Assembly: GCA_900319995.1 (NCBI GenBank)
Contig: ONQO01000001.1
Coordinates: 34,056-98,055, forward strand
Direction: 5' to 3'
Length of the DNA stretch: 64,000 bases
Source of the DNA: an uncultured Bacteroidales bacterium
GTDB taxonomy: Bacteria; Bacteroidota; Bacteroidia; Bacteroidales; Paludibacteraceae
Shown here: positions 35,929-46,100 of the stretch, piece after piece
How positions within the stretch are numbered: the stretch's first letter is position 1
Layout of the letters: each line of letters opens with the position of its first letter
Notes under the pieces: generated by a model
Databases searched by the model: none
Told to the model about the DNA's origin: nothing
The model's input: only the letters and a program-made list of their open reading frames with translations
Translations under genes and position numbers: made by a program

Positions 35929-36291
35929 CTATAATCTACAAGAACCAGAGGCAAGAGATAATGATGCACAATCTCCATCTTTTACTCCAGTATAATGTAC
36001 AACGCGAGCAATTTTTGACCCTTCAGAAAATTCTACTCGTACATTATAAGTATGACCGTTAATAGTGACTTCTACGAAAACCACTGTGTTGGGTTTTGCT
36101 GGCTTTTCCAAATTAACTTTGATATCAATGCCCGGTGTACCACTAGACATATGAGGTGTTTCACATACAAAATTAGATTCAAGTGCAGCCATATTGTCCC
36201 CATCGCCATAAATTCTACAAGAAGAACGACCATCTGCAAAAGCAGTTACAGACATCATCAAGACTGTCAAAATAACAAATATTTTTTTCAT
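35929..36291 (-). CDS. Small secreted protein with four cysteines, unknown function
   Basis: This 120-residue protein has a signal peptide (about 1-19, ending AFAD). The mature part is about 100 residues with Cys25, Cys43, Cys108 and Cys118, enough for two disulfides. A central stretch of alternating hydrophobic residues (TVVFVEVTINGHTYNVRVEF) suggests a small beta-sandwich. I recognise no family. It has its own promoter (36563-36594), its own terminator, and an unusually long leader of about 265 nt containing a multi-helix hairpin. This is rare for a small single gene and suggests post-transcriptional control. Confidence 0.75.
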   Translation of the reverse strand: MKKIFVILTVLMMSVTAFADGRSSCRIYGDGDNMAALESNFVCETPHMSSGTPGIDIKVNLEKPAKPNTVVFVEVTINGHTYNVRVEFSEGSKIARVVHYTGVKDGDCASLSLASGSCRL

Positions 36292-36556
36292 TTTGTTTGT
36301 TGGCGGTTATATCCCATCGCCTCATCGGTTTTTAGATTAATAAATTAAGTAAATCCCCATATAAAAAGAAATATGAGCGCTTCCTTATCCCCATCGGGGC
36401 TGTAGGAAATGCCCATTAAGTCGATAAGTCACGCCCATATACACTATGGACGCTTGCTGACTTATTTTTGACTTAATTCAAAACTTCCTACATTTCGATG
36501 GGTCAAATAAATCGCAAACGCGAAATACAATATGTCATGTCAGTCCTTTCGGAAAG
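36292..36556 (-). promoter_or_regulatory. Long 5' leader of the small secreted-protein gene
   Basis: This is the region between the predicted transcription start (about 36556) and the ATG at 36291. Apart from the hairpin at 36390-36502 it is AT-rich and contains no readable open frame on the minus strand. Confidence 0.5.
36390..36502 (-). ncRNA. Extended hairpin in the leader: structured RNA or palindromic element
   Basis: Five nested helices are visible: CCCATCG (36390) with CGATGGG (36496), TGTAGGAA (36401) with TTCCTACA (36485), ATTAAGTC (36415) with GACTTAAT (36470), ATAAGTCA (36424) with TGACTTAT (36458), and CCATA (36435) with TATGG (36445). That is 36 perfect pairs in 113 nt with small internal loops. 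It is transcribed as leader if the promoter at 36563-36594 is used. No known riboswitch class was recognised. Confidence 0.55.
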
Positions 36557-36562
36557 ACGGTG

Positions 36563-36594
36563 CAAAATTACAACAAATTTCTGATATATGCAAA
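36563..36594 (-). promoter_or_regulatory. Promoter of the small secreted-protein gene
   Basis: On the minus strand, TTTG (36591-36594, extended TTTGCATATATCA) and TAATTTTG (36563-36570) are separated by 20 bp. Confidence 0.82.
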
Positions 36595-36700
36595 TAAAAA
36601 GGAAGAAAAATGCTATTTTATGGCAAAAACGGCGCTGCCGGCGTCACAAAAGCTACGATTATTTGTAGTCGCTAATCCGAAATAACGGCGAGAACAGGAC

Positions 36701-36736
36701 AAAAAAACTCCCCCACTCCAATGAAGAGAGGGGGAG
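36701..36736 (-). terminator. Terminator of dnaK
   Basis: On the minus strand, CTCCCCC (36730-36736) pairs with GGGGGAG (36708-36714) and is followed by seven T (complement of 36701-36707). Confidence 0.82.
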
Positions 36737-36776
36737 AAGGATGATTGTGCATCAATGTGCGATGCAAGGAGAGATG

Positions 36777-38705
36777 TTACTTAACCTCTTCGAAGTCAAC
36801 GTCCTCAGCGGTAGAGTTAGCGTCTCCGTTGGAGGAGTTTGCGCCTCCGGCGTTGTTGGAGGTATTTGAAGAGGTTTGACCTCCGGTCTGTTGTGCTTGT
36901 TGTTGCGCAGCGTACATCTCTGCGCTGGCAGCTTGGAACGCTGTCATGAGAGCATTGTTGGCTGCTTCGCAGGCATCGGCGTCACGTTTAGCGTAGGCGT
37001 CCTTGAGGTCTGCGAGGGCTTTCTCAATCGGTCCTTTCTTGTCAGCCGGAATCTTATCGCCGAGTTCAGCGAGTTGTTTCTCTGTCTGGAAGATGGTAGC
37101 ATCGGCTTTGTTGAGTTTATCAGCCTGCTCTTTTGCTTTCTTATCGGCTTCGGCGTTGGCTTCAGCCTCGGCTTTCATACGCTTGATCTCGTCGTCAGAG
37201 AGACCGGACGATGCTTCGATACGGATCTTCTGCTCCTTACCGGTAGCTTTGTCTTTTGCGGTGACGTTCAAGATACCGTTGGCGTCGATATCGAAGGTTA
37301 CTTCGATCTGCGGTTCGCCACGACGGGCAGGCATGATTCCATCAAGGTGGAAGATACCGATTTGCTTGTTCTGAGCCGCCATCGGACGCTCACCTTGGAG
37401 GACTTTGATCTCAACAGAAGGCTGGTTATCCACAGCCGTGGTGAAGGTCTCAGTCTTCTTGGTCGGGATGGTAGTATTGGCCTCGATCATCTTGGTCATA
37501 ACACCGCCCATGGTCTCGATACCAAGGCTCAGCGGGGTTACATCCAACAAGAGGACATCCTTTACATCGCCTGTGAGGACACCACCTTGGATGGCTGCAC
37601 CGACTGCGACTACTTCGTCTGGGTTAACGCCCTTTGAAGGAGCTTTGCCGAAGAACTTCTGTACGGCGTCTTGGATAGCCGGGATACGAGTCGAACCACC
37701 AACTAAGATGATCTCGTCGATATCGGAGGTCGTGAGACCTGCGTTCTGCAGAGCCGTACGGCACGGAGCGATAGTACGTTGGATCAGGTCATCGATGAGT
37801 TGCTCGAATTTAGCACGAGTCAGGGTCTTAACGAGGTGAGCCGGAACACCGTTGACCGGCATGATATACGGCAGGTTGATTTCCGTAGAGGTCGAAGAGG
37901 ACAACTCAATCTTAGCTTTCTCGGCAGCCTCTTTCAGACGCTGCATAGCCATCGGGTCTTTGGAGAGGTCGGCACCGCCGTTCTCGTTCTTGAACTCCTG
38001 AACGAGCCAGTCGATGATACGGTGGTCGAAATCATCACCACCAAGGTGTGTATCACCATCGGTTGCTTTTACCTCAAAGACACCGTCACCGAGTTCAAGC
38101 ACAGACACATCGTGCGTACCACCACCACAGTCGAAGACTACAATCTTCATATCCTTGTTGGACTTGTCAAGACCATAAGCGAGTGCTGCAGCAGTCGGCT
38201 CGTTGACGATACGGCGTACGTTGAGACCTGCGATCTCGCCGGCTTCCTTAGTAGCCTGACGTTGCGAGTCATTGAAGTATGCCGGAACGGTGATGACAGC
38301 TTCTGTAACCTCCTGTCCAAGGTAGTCCTCAGCGGTCTTTTTCATCTTCTGAAGGATGATAGCCGAGATCTCCTGCGGAGTATAGAGACGTCCATCGATG
38401 TCCACACGCGGAGTGTTGTTGTCGCCCTTTGTTACTTTATAAGGAACGCGTGCGATTTCAGATTGCAAACGATCATAAGTCTCGCCCATGAAACGCTTGA
38501 TAGAATAAATAGTTTTGGTTGGGTTCGTAATGGCTTGACGTTTAGCAGGGTCACCCACTTTGCGCTCGCCACCTTCGATAAATCCAACTACAGAAGGAGT
38601 AGTACGTTTCCCTTCAGCGTTAGCAATGACGATAGGTTCGTTACCCTCCATTACGGCTACACACGAGTTTGTGGTACCGAGGTCAATTCCAATAATTTTA
38701 GACAT
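36777..38705 (-). CDS. dnaK: Molecular chaperone DnaK (Hsp70)
   Basis: This 642-residue cytoplasmic chaperone folds and holds client proteins with DnaJ and GrpE. The N-terminal ATPase begins with [32 protein letters not shown] near residue 200 (Cys and His replace Leu and Phe of the usual motif) and [11 protein letters not shown] near 340 complete the actin-like fold. The substrate domain (about 390-540) and helical lid follow. The C-terminus is a low-complexity Gln/Asn/Gly tail ending in the conserved EDVDFEEVK. dnaJ and grpE are not adjacent. Upstream are two overlapping palindromic boxes and a sigma-54-like sequence (38831-38882). Confidence 0.98.
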   Translation of the reverse strand: MSKIIGIDLGTTNSCVAVMEGNEPIVIANAEGKRTTPSVVGFIEGGERKVGDPAKRQAITNPTKTIYSIKRFMGETYDRLQSEIARVPYKVTKGDNNTPRVDIDGRLYTPQEISAIILQKMKKTAEDYLGQEVTEAVITVPAYFNDSQRQATKEAGEIAGLNVRRIVNEPTAAALAYGLDKSNKDMKIVVFDCGGGTHDVSVLELGDGVFEVKATDGDTHLGGDDFDHRIIDWLVQEFKNENGGADLSKDPMAMQRLKEAAEKAKIELSSSTSTEINLPYIMPVNGVPAHLVKTLTRAKFEQLIDDLIQRTIAPCRTALQNAGLTTSDIDEIILVGGSTRIPAIQDAVQKFFGKAPSKGVNPDEVVAVGAAIQGGVLTGDVKDVLLLDVTPLSLGIETMGGVMTKMIEANTTIPTKKTETFTTAVDNQPSVEIKVLQGERPMAAQNKQIGIFHLDGIMPARRGEPQIEVTFDIDANGILNVTAKDKATGKEQKIRIEASSGLSDDEIKRMKAEAEANAEADKKAKEQADKLNKADATIFQTEKQLAELGDKIPADKKGPIEKALADLKDAYAKRDADACEAANNALMTAFQAASAEMYAAQQQAQQTGGQTSSNTSNNAGGANSSNGDANSTAEDVDFEEVK

Positions 38706-38830
38706 AGTATGTTTCCTTTCTTTAGTTAATTTTCTTATTTCATTTCGCTCAAACGATTATTCGTAAACGAACTTTCGTTTTTAAGATTCCAGGAGCCTAG
38801 GGTACTAGGAAACTAGTCACCTAAATAATG

Positions 38831-38846
38831 ACAAAACATGTGCCAA
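38831..38846 (-). promoter_or_regulatory. Sigma-54-like sequence upstream of dnaK
   Basis: On the minus strand the sequence reads TTGGCACATGTTTTGT, i.e. TGGCAC, 5 bp, TTGT, close to the -24/-12 consensus TGGCAC-N5-TTGC with one mismatch in the -12 element. Whether it is used for dnaK cannot be told; the leader would be about 120 nt. Confidence 0.4.
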
Positions 38847-38882
38847 AGGGATTTTGGCAGAAAAGGACTGACAATTTGGCAG
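38841..38882. promoter_or_regulatory. Two palindromic boxes between dnaK and the S9 peptidase gene
   Basis: TGCCAAA-5-TTTGGCA is at 38841-38859 and CTGACAATTTGGCAG at 38868-38882. Both share the half-site TTTGGCA(G) and look like operator sites for a dimeric regulator, possibly of the heat-shock gene. Confidence 0.5.
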
Positions 38883-38896
38883 AAAATGCAATTTTA

Positions 38897-38928
38897 TTTG
38901 CATATGTCATATTTTTGTAGTATCTTTG
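38897..38928 (+). promoter_or_regulatory. Promoter of the S9 peptidase gene
   Basis: TTTG (38897-38900, extended TTTGCATATGTCA) and TATCTTTG (38921-38928) are separated by 20 bp. Confidence 0.88.
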
Positions 38929-38949
38929 CAGCCGCAAAGATTTACTTAT

Positions 38950-41142
38950 ATGAAAAAATCATTTTATGTTATTATGGCAGCAATGACTTTGCTGAGCGCG
39001 AGTTGCGCGAACAATGGTGAAAAAGCTAAAGAAAACAAAGTTCCGGTTACAAAACCGCAGATTACGATTGAAGGCGGACGCCTGACACCGAAAGGATTAT
39101 GGGCGATGGGCCGTATCGGAAGTGTGAAAGCGGATATCGAGACAGGTTTGTTAGCCTATACCGTAAGTTATTATTCCGTAGAGGAGAACCGCAGTACGAC
39201 GTGGATCCGGATAGTGAATCCGTATGAAGAGATGGAGGTCGTTGATGAGTTTGTAGGTTCTGATCCGGCATGGTTCGGCAACAGCGGCGCCTTAGCGTAC
39301 CTCAAAGGCGGCAAACTGTATATCCGCCGTGACAAAGAGGAGGTAGAGGTCATGCCTAATGACCAAATGGTAAATGACCAAATGGTAAATGATATTGAGG
39401 GTTTCCTGCTCTCCCCTATGCGCAACAAGGTTATCCTTGTGAAACAAGTGAAAACAGTTTCCACGACGGCAGACAAATACCCCGACCTGCCTTTGGCTAC
39501 AGGACACATGCACGAAGATCTGATGTACAAACACTGGGACGAATGGACAGAGACCGCTCCGCAACCATTTGTCTATGAGTTGCAGACTGAATACTACGGT
39601 GAATGCGAACGGATGAAATCTGCCAAACTGGGTGAGGGATTCAATATCCTCGATGGCACCGCTTTCGAGAGCCCGATGAAGCCTTTCGGAGGTATAGAGC
39701 AATTAGCATGGAATCCGAACAACGAGGAGATCGCTTATACCTGCCGCAAGAAAACGGGATTGGATTATGCCGTTTCGACGAATAGCGACATATACCTATT
39801 TAATACGCGTACGCGAGAGGAAAAGAATATTACAGTGGATAACAAAGGTTATGATACCAACCCGTCCTATTCGCCGGACGGCAAATGGATAGCGTGGCAA
39901 TCAATGGAGCGCGACGGTTATGAGAGCGACGAGAACCGCCTCATGGTAATGAACTTGGAGACGGGCGAGAAACGTTTCCTCAGCCGCACCATGGATACCA
40001 ATGTAGATGAGTACCATTGGCTCGATGACACCTCACTCGTCTTCACCGCCTGTTGGCATGCCACGACTCAACTCTATCGTGTGACCTTAGAGGGTTGGAC
40101 CAGCAAACTGACCGATGGTCAATGGGATCTCGGGATAGGCGATGTGCAAGATTATCAAACATACTTGCTTGGTCACTCAATGCAACAAGCTAACGAGATT
40201 TACAAGTTGGATATCCGCGAATGGTTGCATAAGGATAGCGAGAAAATGGCACACACGGAGATTTACTACGATCAGCCGTTTGATACGTATAATCAGCTTC
40301 TTGACCAACTGACTCACGAGAATGACAATATCTATAACCAGATCGAGCGCTCGACCGTCGTGCCGCGGTGGCAGAAGACAACGGACGGCAAGGACATGCT
40401 GACATGGATCATTTACCCGCCACATTTTGACCCGAATAAGAAATATCCGACAATCCTTTATTGCGAAGGTGGTCCGCAAAGTCCGGTGAGCCAGTTCTGG
40501 TCCTTCCGCTGGAATTTTATGATGATGAGTGCAGGCGACTACATCATAGTAGCACCCAACCGCCGCGGTCTTCCGGGTTTCGGCAAGGAATGGAACGAAG
40601 AGATTTCCGGTGACTACGGAGGTCAATGTATGAAGGATTACTTCACGGCGATTGACGAGTTCTGCAAAGAGCCGTATGTAGATAAAGAGCATTTAGGTTG
40701 CGTGGGTGCATCGTTCGGCGGATTCAGCGTTTATTGGATAGCCGGACACCATGACGGACGATTCAAAGCCTTCATCGCCCACGATGGTATTTTCAATATG
40801 GAAATGCAGTATTTGGAGACGGAGGAGAAATGGTTCGCGAACTGGGACATGGGCGGCGCTTATTGGGAGAAGAACAATAAGATCGCGCAGCGCACGTTTG
40901 AGAACAGCCCTCATCGGTTCGTTGATAAATGGGACACGCCGATTCTGTGTATCCACGGCGAGAAAGACTACCGTATTCTGGCTAATCAGGCGATGGCAGC
41001 TTTTGATGCAGCCAAGATGCGCGGCGTTCCGGCTGAGTTGCTGATTTTCCCGGACGAGAACCACTGGGTGCTCAAGCCGCAAAACGGTATTCTTTGGCAG
41101 AGAGAGTTCAGAAGTTGGCTTGACAGATGGCTAAAAGAGTAA
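38950..41142 (+). CDS. S9-family prolyl oligopeptidase/dipeptidyl peptidase, lipoprotein
   Basis: This 730-residue protein carries a lipobox (LLSASC) near residue 19, so it is membrane-anchored. The N-terminal part is a beta-propeller with PD40-like segments (NPSYSPDGKWIAWQSMERDG). The C-terminal alpha/beta-hydrolase domain carries the nucleophile Ser588 in GASFGG, the aspartate in HGEKDYRI and the histidine in ENHWVLKP. Such enzymes release dipeptides or cleave after proline and support amino-acid fermentation. The start at 38950 follows from the promoter, whose -7 box overlaps the longer open frame's start. Residues 137-149 (NDQMVNDQMVND) are encoded by a 15-bp tandem repeat inserted in frame in the propeller. 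Confidence 0.92.
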   Translation: MKKSFYVIMAAMTLLSASCANNGEKAKENKVPVTKPQITIEGGRLTPKGLWAMGRIGSVKADIETGLLAYTVSYYSVEENRSTTWIRIVNPYEEMEVVDEFVGSDPAWFGNSGALAYLKGGKLYIRRDKEEVEVMPNDQMVNDQMVNDIEGFLLSPMRNKVILVKQVKTVSTTADKYPDLPLATGHMHEDLMYKHWDEWTETAPQPFVYELQTEYYGECERMKSAKLGEGFNILDGTAFESPMKPFGGIEQLAWNPNNEEIAYTCRKKTGLDYAVSTNSDIYLFNTRTREEKNITVDNKGYDTNPSYSPDGKWIAWQSMERDGYESDENRLMVMNLETGEKRFLSRTMDTNVDEYHWLDDTSLVFTACWHATTQLYRVTLEGWTSKLTDGQWDLGIGDVQDYQTYLLGHSMQQANEIYKLDIREWLHKDSEKMAHTEIYYDQPFDTYNQLLDQLTHENDNIYNQIERSTVVPRWQKTTDGKDMLTWIIYPPHFDPNKKYPTILYCEGGPQSPVSQFWSFRWNFMMMSAGDYIIVAPNRRGLPGFGKEWNEEISGDYGGQCMKDYFTAIDEFCKEPYVDKEHLGCVGASFGGFSVYWIAGHHDGRFKAFIAHDGIFNMEMQYLETEEKWFANWDMGGAYWEKNNKIAQRTFENSPHRFVDKWDTPILCIHGEKDYRILANQAMAAFDAAKMRGVPAELLIFPDENHWVLKPQNGILWQREFRSWLDRWLKE
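39358..39393 (+). repeat. 15-bp tandem repeat inserted inside the S9 peptidase gene
   Basis: AATGACCAAATGGTA occurs at 39358-39372 and 39373-39387 and continues partially. The 15-nt unit keeps the frame, coding NDQMV twice. Related sequence occurs intergenically at 32693-32715 and 54988-55010. Confidence 0.75.
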
Positions 41143-41167
41143 AATCGTAGGAGTTAATCTTTACCTA

Positions 41168-41980
41168 TTATTTTCTTGAGGCGCAGGTAGAAACATCTAT
41201 CTGCTCTGTACGTAGTACCCATTCAGAATAGACTTGTGCAGCGATTTCGGCATCGTTGCGAGAAATCGTGTGAAGGTAATGGTACATAGGTGCGTCCGTT
41301 TCATTGGGTAATAAGTTCAAACGACAGGTGAGTGTATCCCCCAAGAAGGTCTCTTTGAGCCAATGAATGGCGAGACAATGGATGGCATGTGTATCCATGA
41401 ATGTTTCGTCTGCTGATTGCATGGCGATGTTGAGATATGTGCGGTTATTCACATGACCATTGAAATCAAGGTTGATCGGATTGACGCGATGCTCGATCTG
41501 TTGTAATTGTGTTCCCTCCATCGGGAAACGACGTTTCTTATGTGTTTCGGAAGTCATTTCCGGCAGAATAGGTATCTTCGGTTGGAAAGGAATCATCGGT
41601 GCAAGACGATGTGTCTCGGTGTCGAGTAACGTCCAACAGCCGTAGCCGTGCGCCATTTCTACACCATTCGACCGTCTTACACGGAACTCGGCATAGAGAC
41701 GTAGCGTGCCCACTTCACTATTCCAAACGGTTACATCAATGTCATCCGACCAAAAGGCTGTTTGTTGTTCGAACCAAGCATTAAACTCCGTTATTACCCA
41801 TATGCGATTCTGTTTGACCACATCAAAAGCCGCCAAATGGAGGCACGACATGTATCGCGCCCAACAATCTTGATAATAAAGCAGCACAGCGTTAGGCGTC
41901 ATGCGGTAACGCGTGTCCATATCCGCCGCTGTGAGCGAATAGCGGTGAGTGTATTGATTCCGTTCTATTGTATTCTCCAT
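41168..41980 (-). CDS. Acyl-[acyl-carrier-protein] thioesterase
   Basis: This 270-residue double hot-dog protein of the plant FatA/FatB type is widespread in Bacteroidetes. It releases fatty acids from acyl-ACP. Visible segments include YRMTPNAVLLYYQDCWARYM near residue 25 and the second-hot-dog active-site region NLDFNGHVNNRTYLNIAMQS near 173-192, with the catalytic Asn and His. No promoter of the usual form was found. It is convergent with the S9 peptidase gene. Confidence 0.92.
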   Translation of the reverse strand: MENTIERNQYTHRYSLTAADMDTRYRMTPNAVLLYYQDCWARYMSCLHLAAFDVVKQNRIWVITEFNAWFEQQTAFWSDDIDVTVWNSEVGTLRLYAEFRVRRSNGVEMAHGYGCWTLLDTETHRLAPMIPFQPKIPILPEMTSETHKKRRFPMEGTQLQQIEHRVNPINLDFNGHVNNRTYLNIAMQSADETFMDTHAIHCLAIHWLKETFLGDTLTCRLNLLPNETDAPMYHYLHTISRNDAEIAAQVYSEWVLRTEQIDVSTCASRK

Positions 41981-42068
41981 GTATCTATAAAATCTGTTTT
42001 GCTATTATTGCACATGCATTAAGCCTTAACCAAAAGGTCACCTATTTATGTTCGGCACGATTGATCCG

Positions 42069-43127
42069 TTACTCATAATGCCGGATACGGACGTCAATAT
42101 GTTCGTCGGAAAGCGCAGAAGGTATTGGACTCAGATCCGTGTCGCTGTAATGATACGGGAAGAGCACTTTCGGACGGATGATTTTAGCAACCTTGATTAC
42201 TTGTTCCGGCGTCATGGTGTATGGTTGATTGCACGGCAGGAAAGCGATGTCAATATCCTTGATATTTGCCATTTCAGGAATGTCTTCCGTGTCTCCGGCA
42301 ATATAAATGCGCAGGCCGTCAATGGTTAGAATATAGCCGTTGTCGCGTCCTTTGGGATGGAACTGCAAATGACCCTCGGTCGTGTTGTATGCCGGAACCG
42401 CCTCTATGGTTATCTTGTCGGTCAATGTACGTTTGTCGCCATTCGCCATGACGATACCTTTGCCCAGAATATCGGCAGATGCTTGGTTGGCAATCACTTG
42501 TGTATAGAGGTCGTGCGACAAGTTATGAATCGATTCTTTGTTCAGATGGTCATGATGGTCGTGCGTAATAAGAATGAAATCCGCCGTTGGCATGGTGGTG
42601 TAGTCTACCGAACGGTTGCCGAGGAGTGAAACGGGATCGATGAAGATCTGCTTGTCGCCGGCTTCAATCCATATACTGGCATGTACCAACGCATGCAGTT
42701 TCACACTCATGCCGTTAGGCGTCCGAAACTCATCACACTCATAGAGTTCAGCCTGAACGGTCTTGTCAGCCGCTTTCCACGCTTCAAAACCGCCTTTCAG
42801 TTCCACGATATGCTGGTAGCCCATAGTATATAACTTACCCGCCGCAGCGTGACTGCGGCGACCAGCTTTGCAATAGATGGCAATGGTCTTGGACATATCC
42901 AACATGCTTGCGGCATCATCGGTAAAAGAATCGCTTTTCCAGTCGATATTCATCGCGCCAACGATGTGCCCTTGCTCATACTCTTCCGGTGTACGCACGT
43001 CAATTAATTGTACGTCCGATTCGGCAATCGCCTGTTCAAACTCGTCCGGTGTCACGGTCGGAAACTTCGGCGCACATGCAGCAAACAACATTGTGCTGAC
43101 TGCTATAAATAATTTTTTCATATCCAT
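42069..43127 (-). CDS. Rhodanese/metallo-beta-lactamase fusion, lipoprotein
   Basis: This 352-residue protein has a lipobox (FAAC, Cys18), so it acts on the outer side of a membrane. Residues about 24-125 are a rhodanese domain with catalytic Cys86 in YCKAGRRS. Residues about 140-350 are a UlaG-like metallo-beta-lactamase-fold hydrolase with HDHHDH at 189-194 and AGDTED further on as metal ligands. The combination recalls persulfide dioxygenase-rhodanese fusions, but the hydrolase half looks more like the UlaG group, so sulfur chemistry is only a suggestion. ATG 43121 is an alternative start. The gene follows the T9SS cargo gene by 50 bp. Confidence 0.85.
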   Translation of the reverse strand: MDMKKLFIAVSTMLFAACAPKFPTVTPDEFEQAIAESDVQLIDVRTPEEYEQGHIVGAMNIDWKSDSFTDDAASMLDMSKTIAIYCKAGRRSHAAAGKLYTMGYQHIVELKGGFEAWKAADKTVQAELYECDEFRTPNGMSVKLHALVHASIWIEAGDKQIFIDPVSLLGNRSVDYTTMPTADFILITHDHHDHLNKESIHNLSHDLYTQVIANQASADILGKGIVMANGDKRTLTDKITIEAVPAYNTTEGHLQFHPKGRDNGYILTIDGLRIYIAGDTEDIPEMANIKDIDIAFLPCNQPYTMTPEQVIKVAKIIRPKVLFPYHYSDTDLSPIPSALSDEHIDVRIRHYE

Positions 43128-43177
43128 TATTTATTTCATTTCCATTAAGTAAGTCTATTCAAGCATCTTATCGCTTT

Positions 43178-46100
43178 TTACAAAATAAATTTACTGCTAT
43201 TTACCTTATCGCCCTCTTTAAAAACAATGATATACAGACCATTTTGTGAAAATGGACAAGTGATGGTGTTTTCTCCTTGTGACCGGATATAACCGCTTTG
43301 CATCAAATCTCCGTTTGTATTATAAATCATGTATGTCACCGGTTTTTGCACAGATACAGTTAGCAATCTACTTACTTTGTTAACAGAAACCAATACAGGT
43401 TCGTCATATTTATAGGTATCCGACAAATCAGTAATCACAATCGGGCATGTGCATATCGCATAATCATCTTCAGGACGTGTCAATTGAGCATACACCATAT
43501 CGCCGTTATGCATATACTGCGGCGTATAAATATACGATTTTGTATTGTGCAGATATTCCTTGTCATTCACGAACCAATCAAACTGTTTAAACGAATAACC
43601 TCCATTATAATCGGCATTCAACACAGCCACCACATCATTCCAGTTCTGCTCTATTATCCAAGAAGGATATTTAATCATAAATGCGAGATCAAAAGCAGAT
43701 TGCGAAGGAGCACACGTACCGTTGTCAAATTCAATACGCACATTATAGATATCCGGTCTAAGGTATATTTTGTCCACAAACTGCGGAATTGTATCGTATA
43801 TATAACCAGTAAAGGGAGCGTCGCGTACATCTTTAAAGCCCATCATTCGTGCGTGGGTATCATAATACAAACTATAGGTAAGAGGAGTCGGACCGGTATA
43901 TTGATATTTAATTTGGTAAGTCGTATCATCAGCACAAGCGTCATCAACATGTGCCGTAGAAATTATCGTGCTGGCTACCGTCTTCAGACGCAATGTATGA
44001 ATCTCACAGCCGTTTCCTTCAGGCTCTTGAATTGTATCCAGATAGAGACCATCGTCATACAACATGTTTCCCGCAAACAGGTAGTATTCACCTAAGCAAA
44101 CAGAAGCATCGATCGTATCCTTAATCGTTGGCCGTACCCTCAAATGCAAGGTATATACACTGTCGCAACCATGCACCGTAGGAATCGTGTCTTTGTATAT
44201 ACCCGTTTCGCTAAACAGTTTCCCCTGGAACTTGTATGTCTCATAGTCACAAATGGTAGCCGATTCTTCAAAACTGTATGTCGGATACACCGTCAGGTCC
44301 AGACGATACACACTGTCACAGCCAAAAACTGTTGAAAGGCTATCAAAATAAACGCCTGATTTGTCATACAGTTTACCCCGGTACGAATACGGATGATTGT
44401 CACAGGTCGTTTCTACGGTATGGAAGAAATACGTCGGATGAACAGTTAGATTCAATTTATAAATACTGTCACAACCGGTTCCTGTTTCCAACTTATCATA
44501 ATATGTTCCTGTTTGATTGAGTGTTCTTCCGCGGAACTCATACGTTTCATTATCACAAATCTCTATATCCTTTTCGAAAAGATAGGTTGGATTAATGGCA
44601 AGAACCAATTTAATCACGCTATCACAACCGTTGACTGTTTTAAGGGAGTCATAATACGTTCCTTGTTCCGTTAAGACTTTTCCTCTGAACGTATAATTCT
44701 CGCCTTCGCATATAGCGACAGACTGCAACACTTCGTATGAAGGAGTGACGGTCAGATTGAGTTGATACACACTGTCACAGCCGTGAGAAGAAATATAATT
44801 CTCATAGTAAGTTCCTGACTTGGTCAGTTCCCTTCCGAAGAAATTACAGACCTCGCCTTCGCAGATAGTGACGTTTTTCTCCGAATGGAATGTGGGATGG
44901 ACATACAAAGTCAGTTTATAAATACTATCGCATCCGGCAGCGGTAGTAAGGCTATCATAATAAATGCCTGTTTGAGAAAGTTTTCTTCCATGAAAATCAA
45001 ATGTTGCTTTGTCACAAATGTCCTCAACCGACTCATAGAAGTATGATTGGTTTACATGTAGGTGTAAAACCGTGGAACTATCACAGCCATAAGAAGTTTT
45101 AATTTGATGTGTATAAATGCCTCCTTTATTCAATTTTTCTTGGTCAAACATATAAAACTCAGAGCTGCATATGGTGTCATATATTATTTTAGTATGATTG
45201 TCGTTGAAACCATGCATCAAGATATTACGTTCACAGACATCGATACAGTTTCCATTTATAAGTTTCGCTGTAAGTTTGACTTTATACGTGCCGGTATTCT
45301 CATAAATAATGGGCTGATTGATATCCTTGGATTGAATAACTCTTCCATCTCCCAAATCCCATATATACTCATCACAGTCTTCATGTGGTTCGTAAAGGAG
45401 TTGCCCATCTTTGGAAACACCGCTAAGGTTCGTCAGATACAATGTATCGACACAAGTTCCCTTGCGCTGATAACTATAATTGGCCAGTGGGACACGCGGG
45501 TTAGCTTGCGCGTTCAGAGTAAAACTGCAAGTAGGTTTGCCAGTCTGATTCACTTCACAGTAATAAATTGTTTCGTCAGTAGGGACTGTGATATTCTGTG
45601 TATTCCCAACGAATTTTTTATTTCCGTTGTCATATGTGTACCATTTATACTCAAAGCCATCCGGTCCTGACAAGGTTGTCTGGTTGTCATATCCACAAGT
45701 GAGAGATTGAATCTTCTTTTGCTGGCAAGCAATATTGAGATACGCATAGCCATAATGTCCACTTTGTTTGCAATCGTATGTAGTGAAACGAATATAGATA
45801 GTCTGACCGCTATATGCAGACAAATCCAAACCGACTGCTGTCCAATCCTTCCATAATACATTTCCGTTAACGTTCCAACCGAGACTCTGACTCGCAATAA
45901 AATCAAATGCTCCGCAATAACTATCCACCATTTTGTTATTTGCATCCAGAATTTCCAATGTCAGTCGAGGTTGTTCCGCCGGTGTATGATCAGGATCTTG
46001 CATGACGGCAGCATATCTGAAAACAAGAATAGGATTCTGTTCTTCATTTACAAAGTACTCATATGTAATACTTTCCGCCTGAGCGCCGGTACTCCAGTTT

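Noticed and set aside
35823-36062. Small plus-strand gene at 35856 behind a TATCTTTG box
   Set aside because: There is no TTTG at the right distance upstream of the box. The frame runs through the terminator and antisense to the small secreted protein gene, and the peptide resembles nothing.
37779-38729. 316-codon open frame antisense to dnaK
   Set aside because: It is a codon-bias shadow of the highly biased dnaK gene, without homology or start signals.
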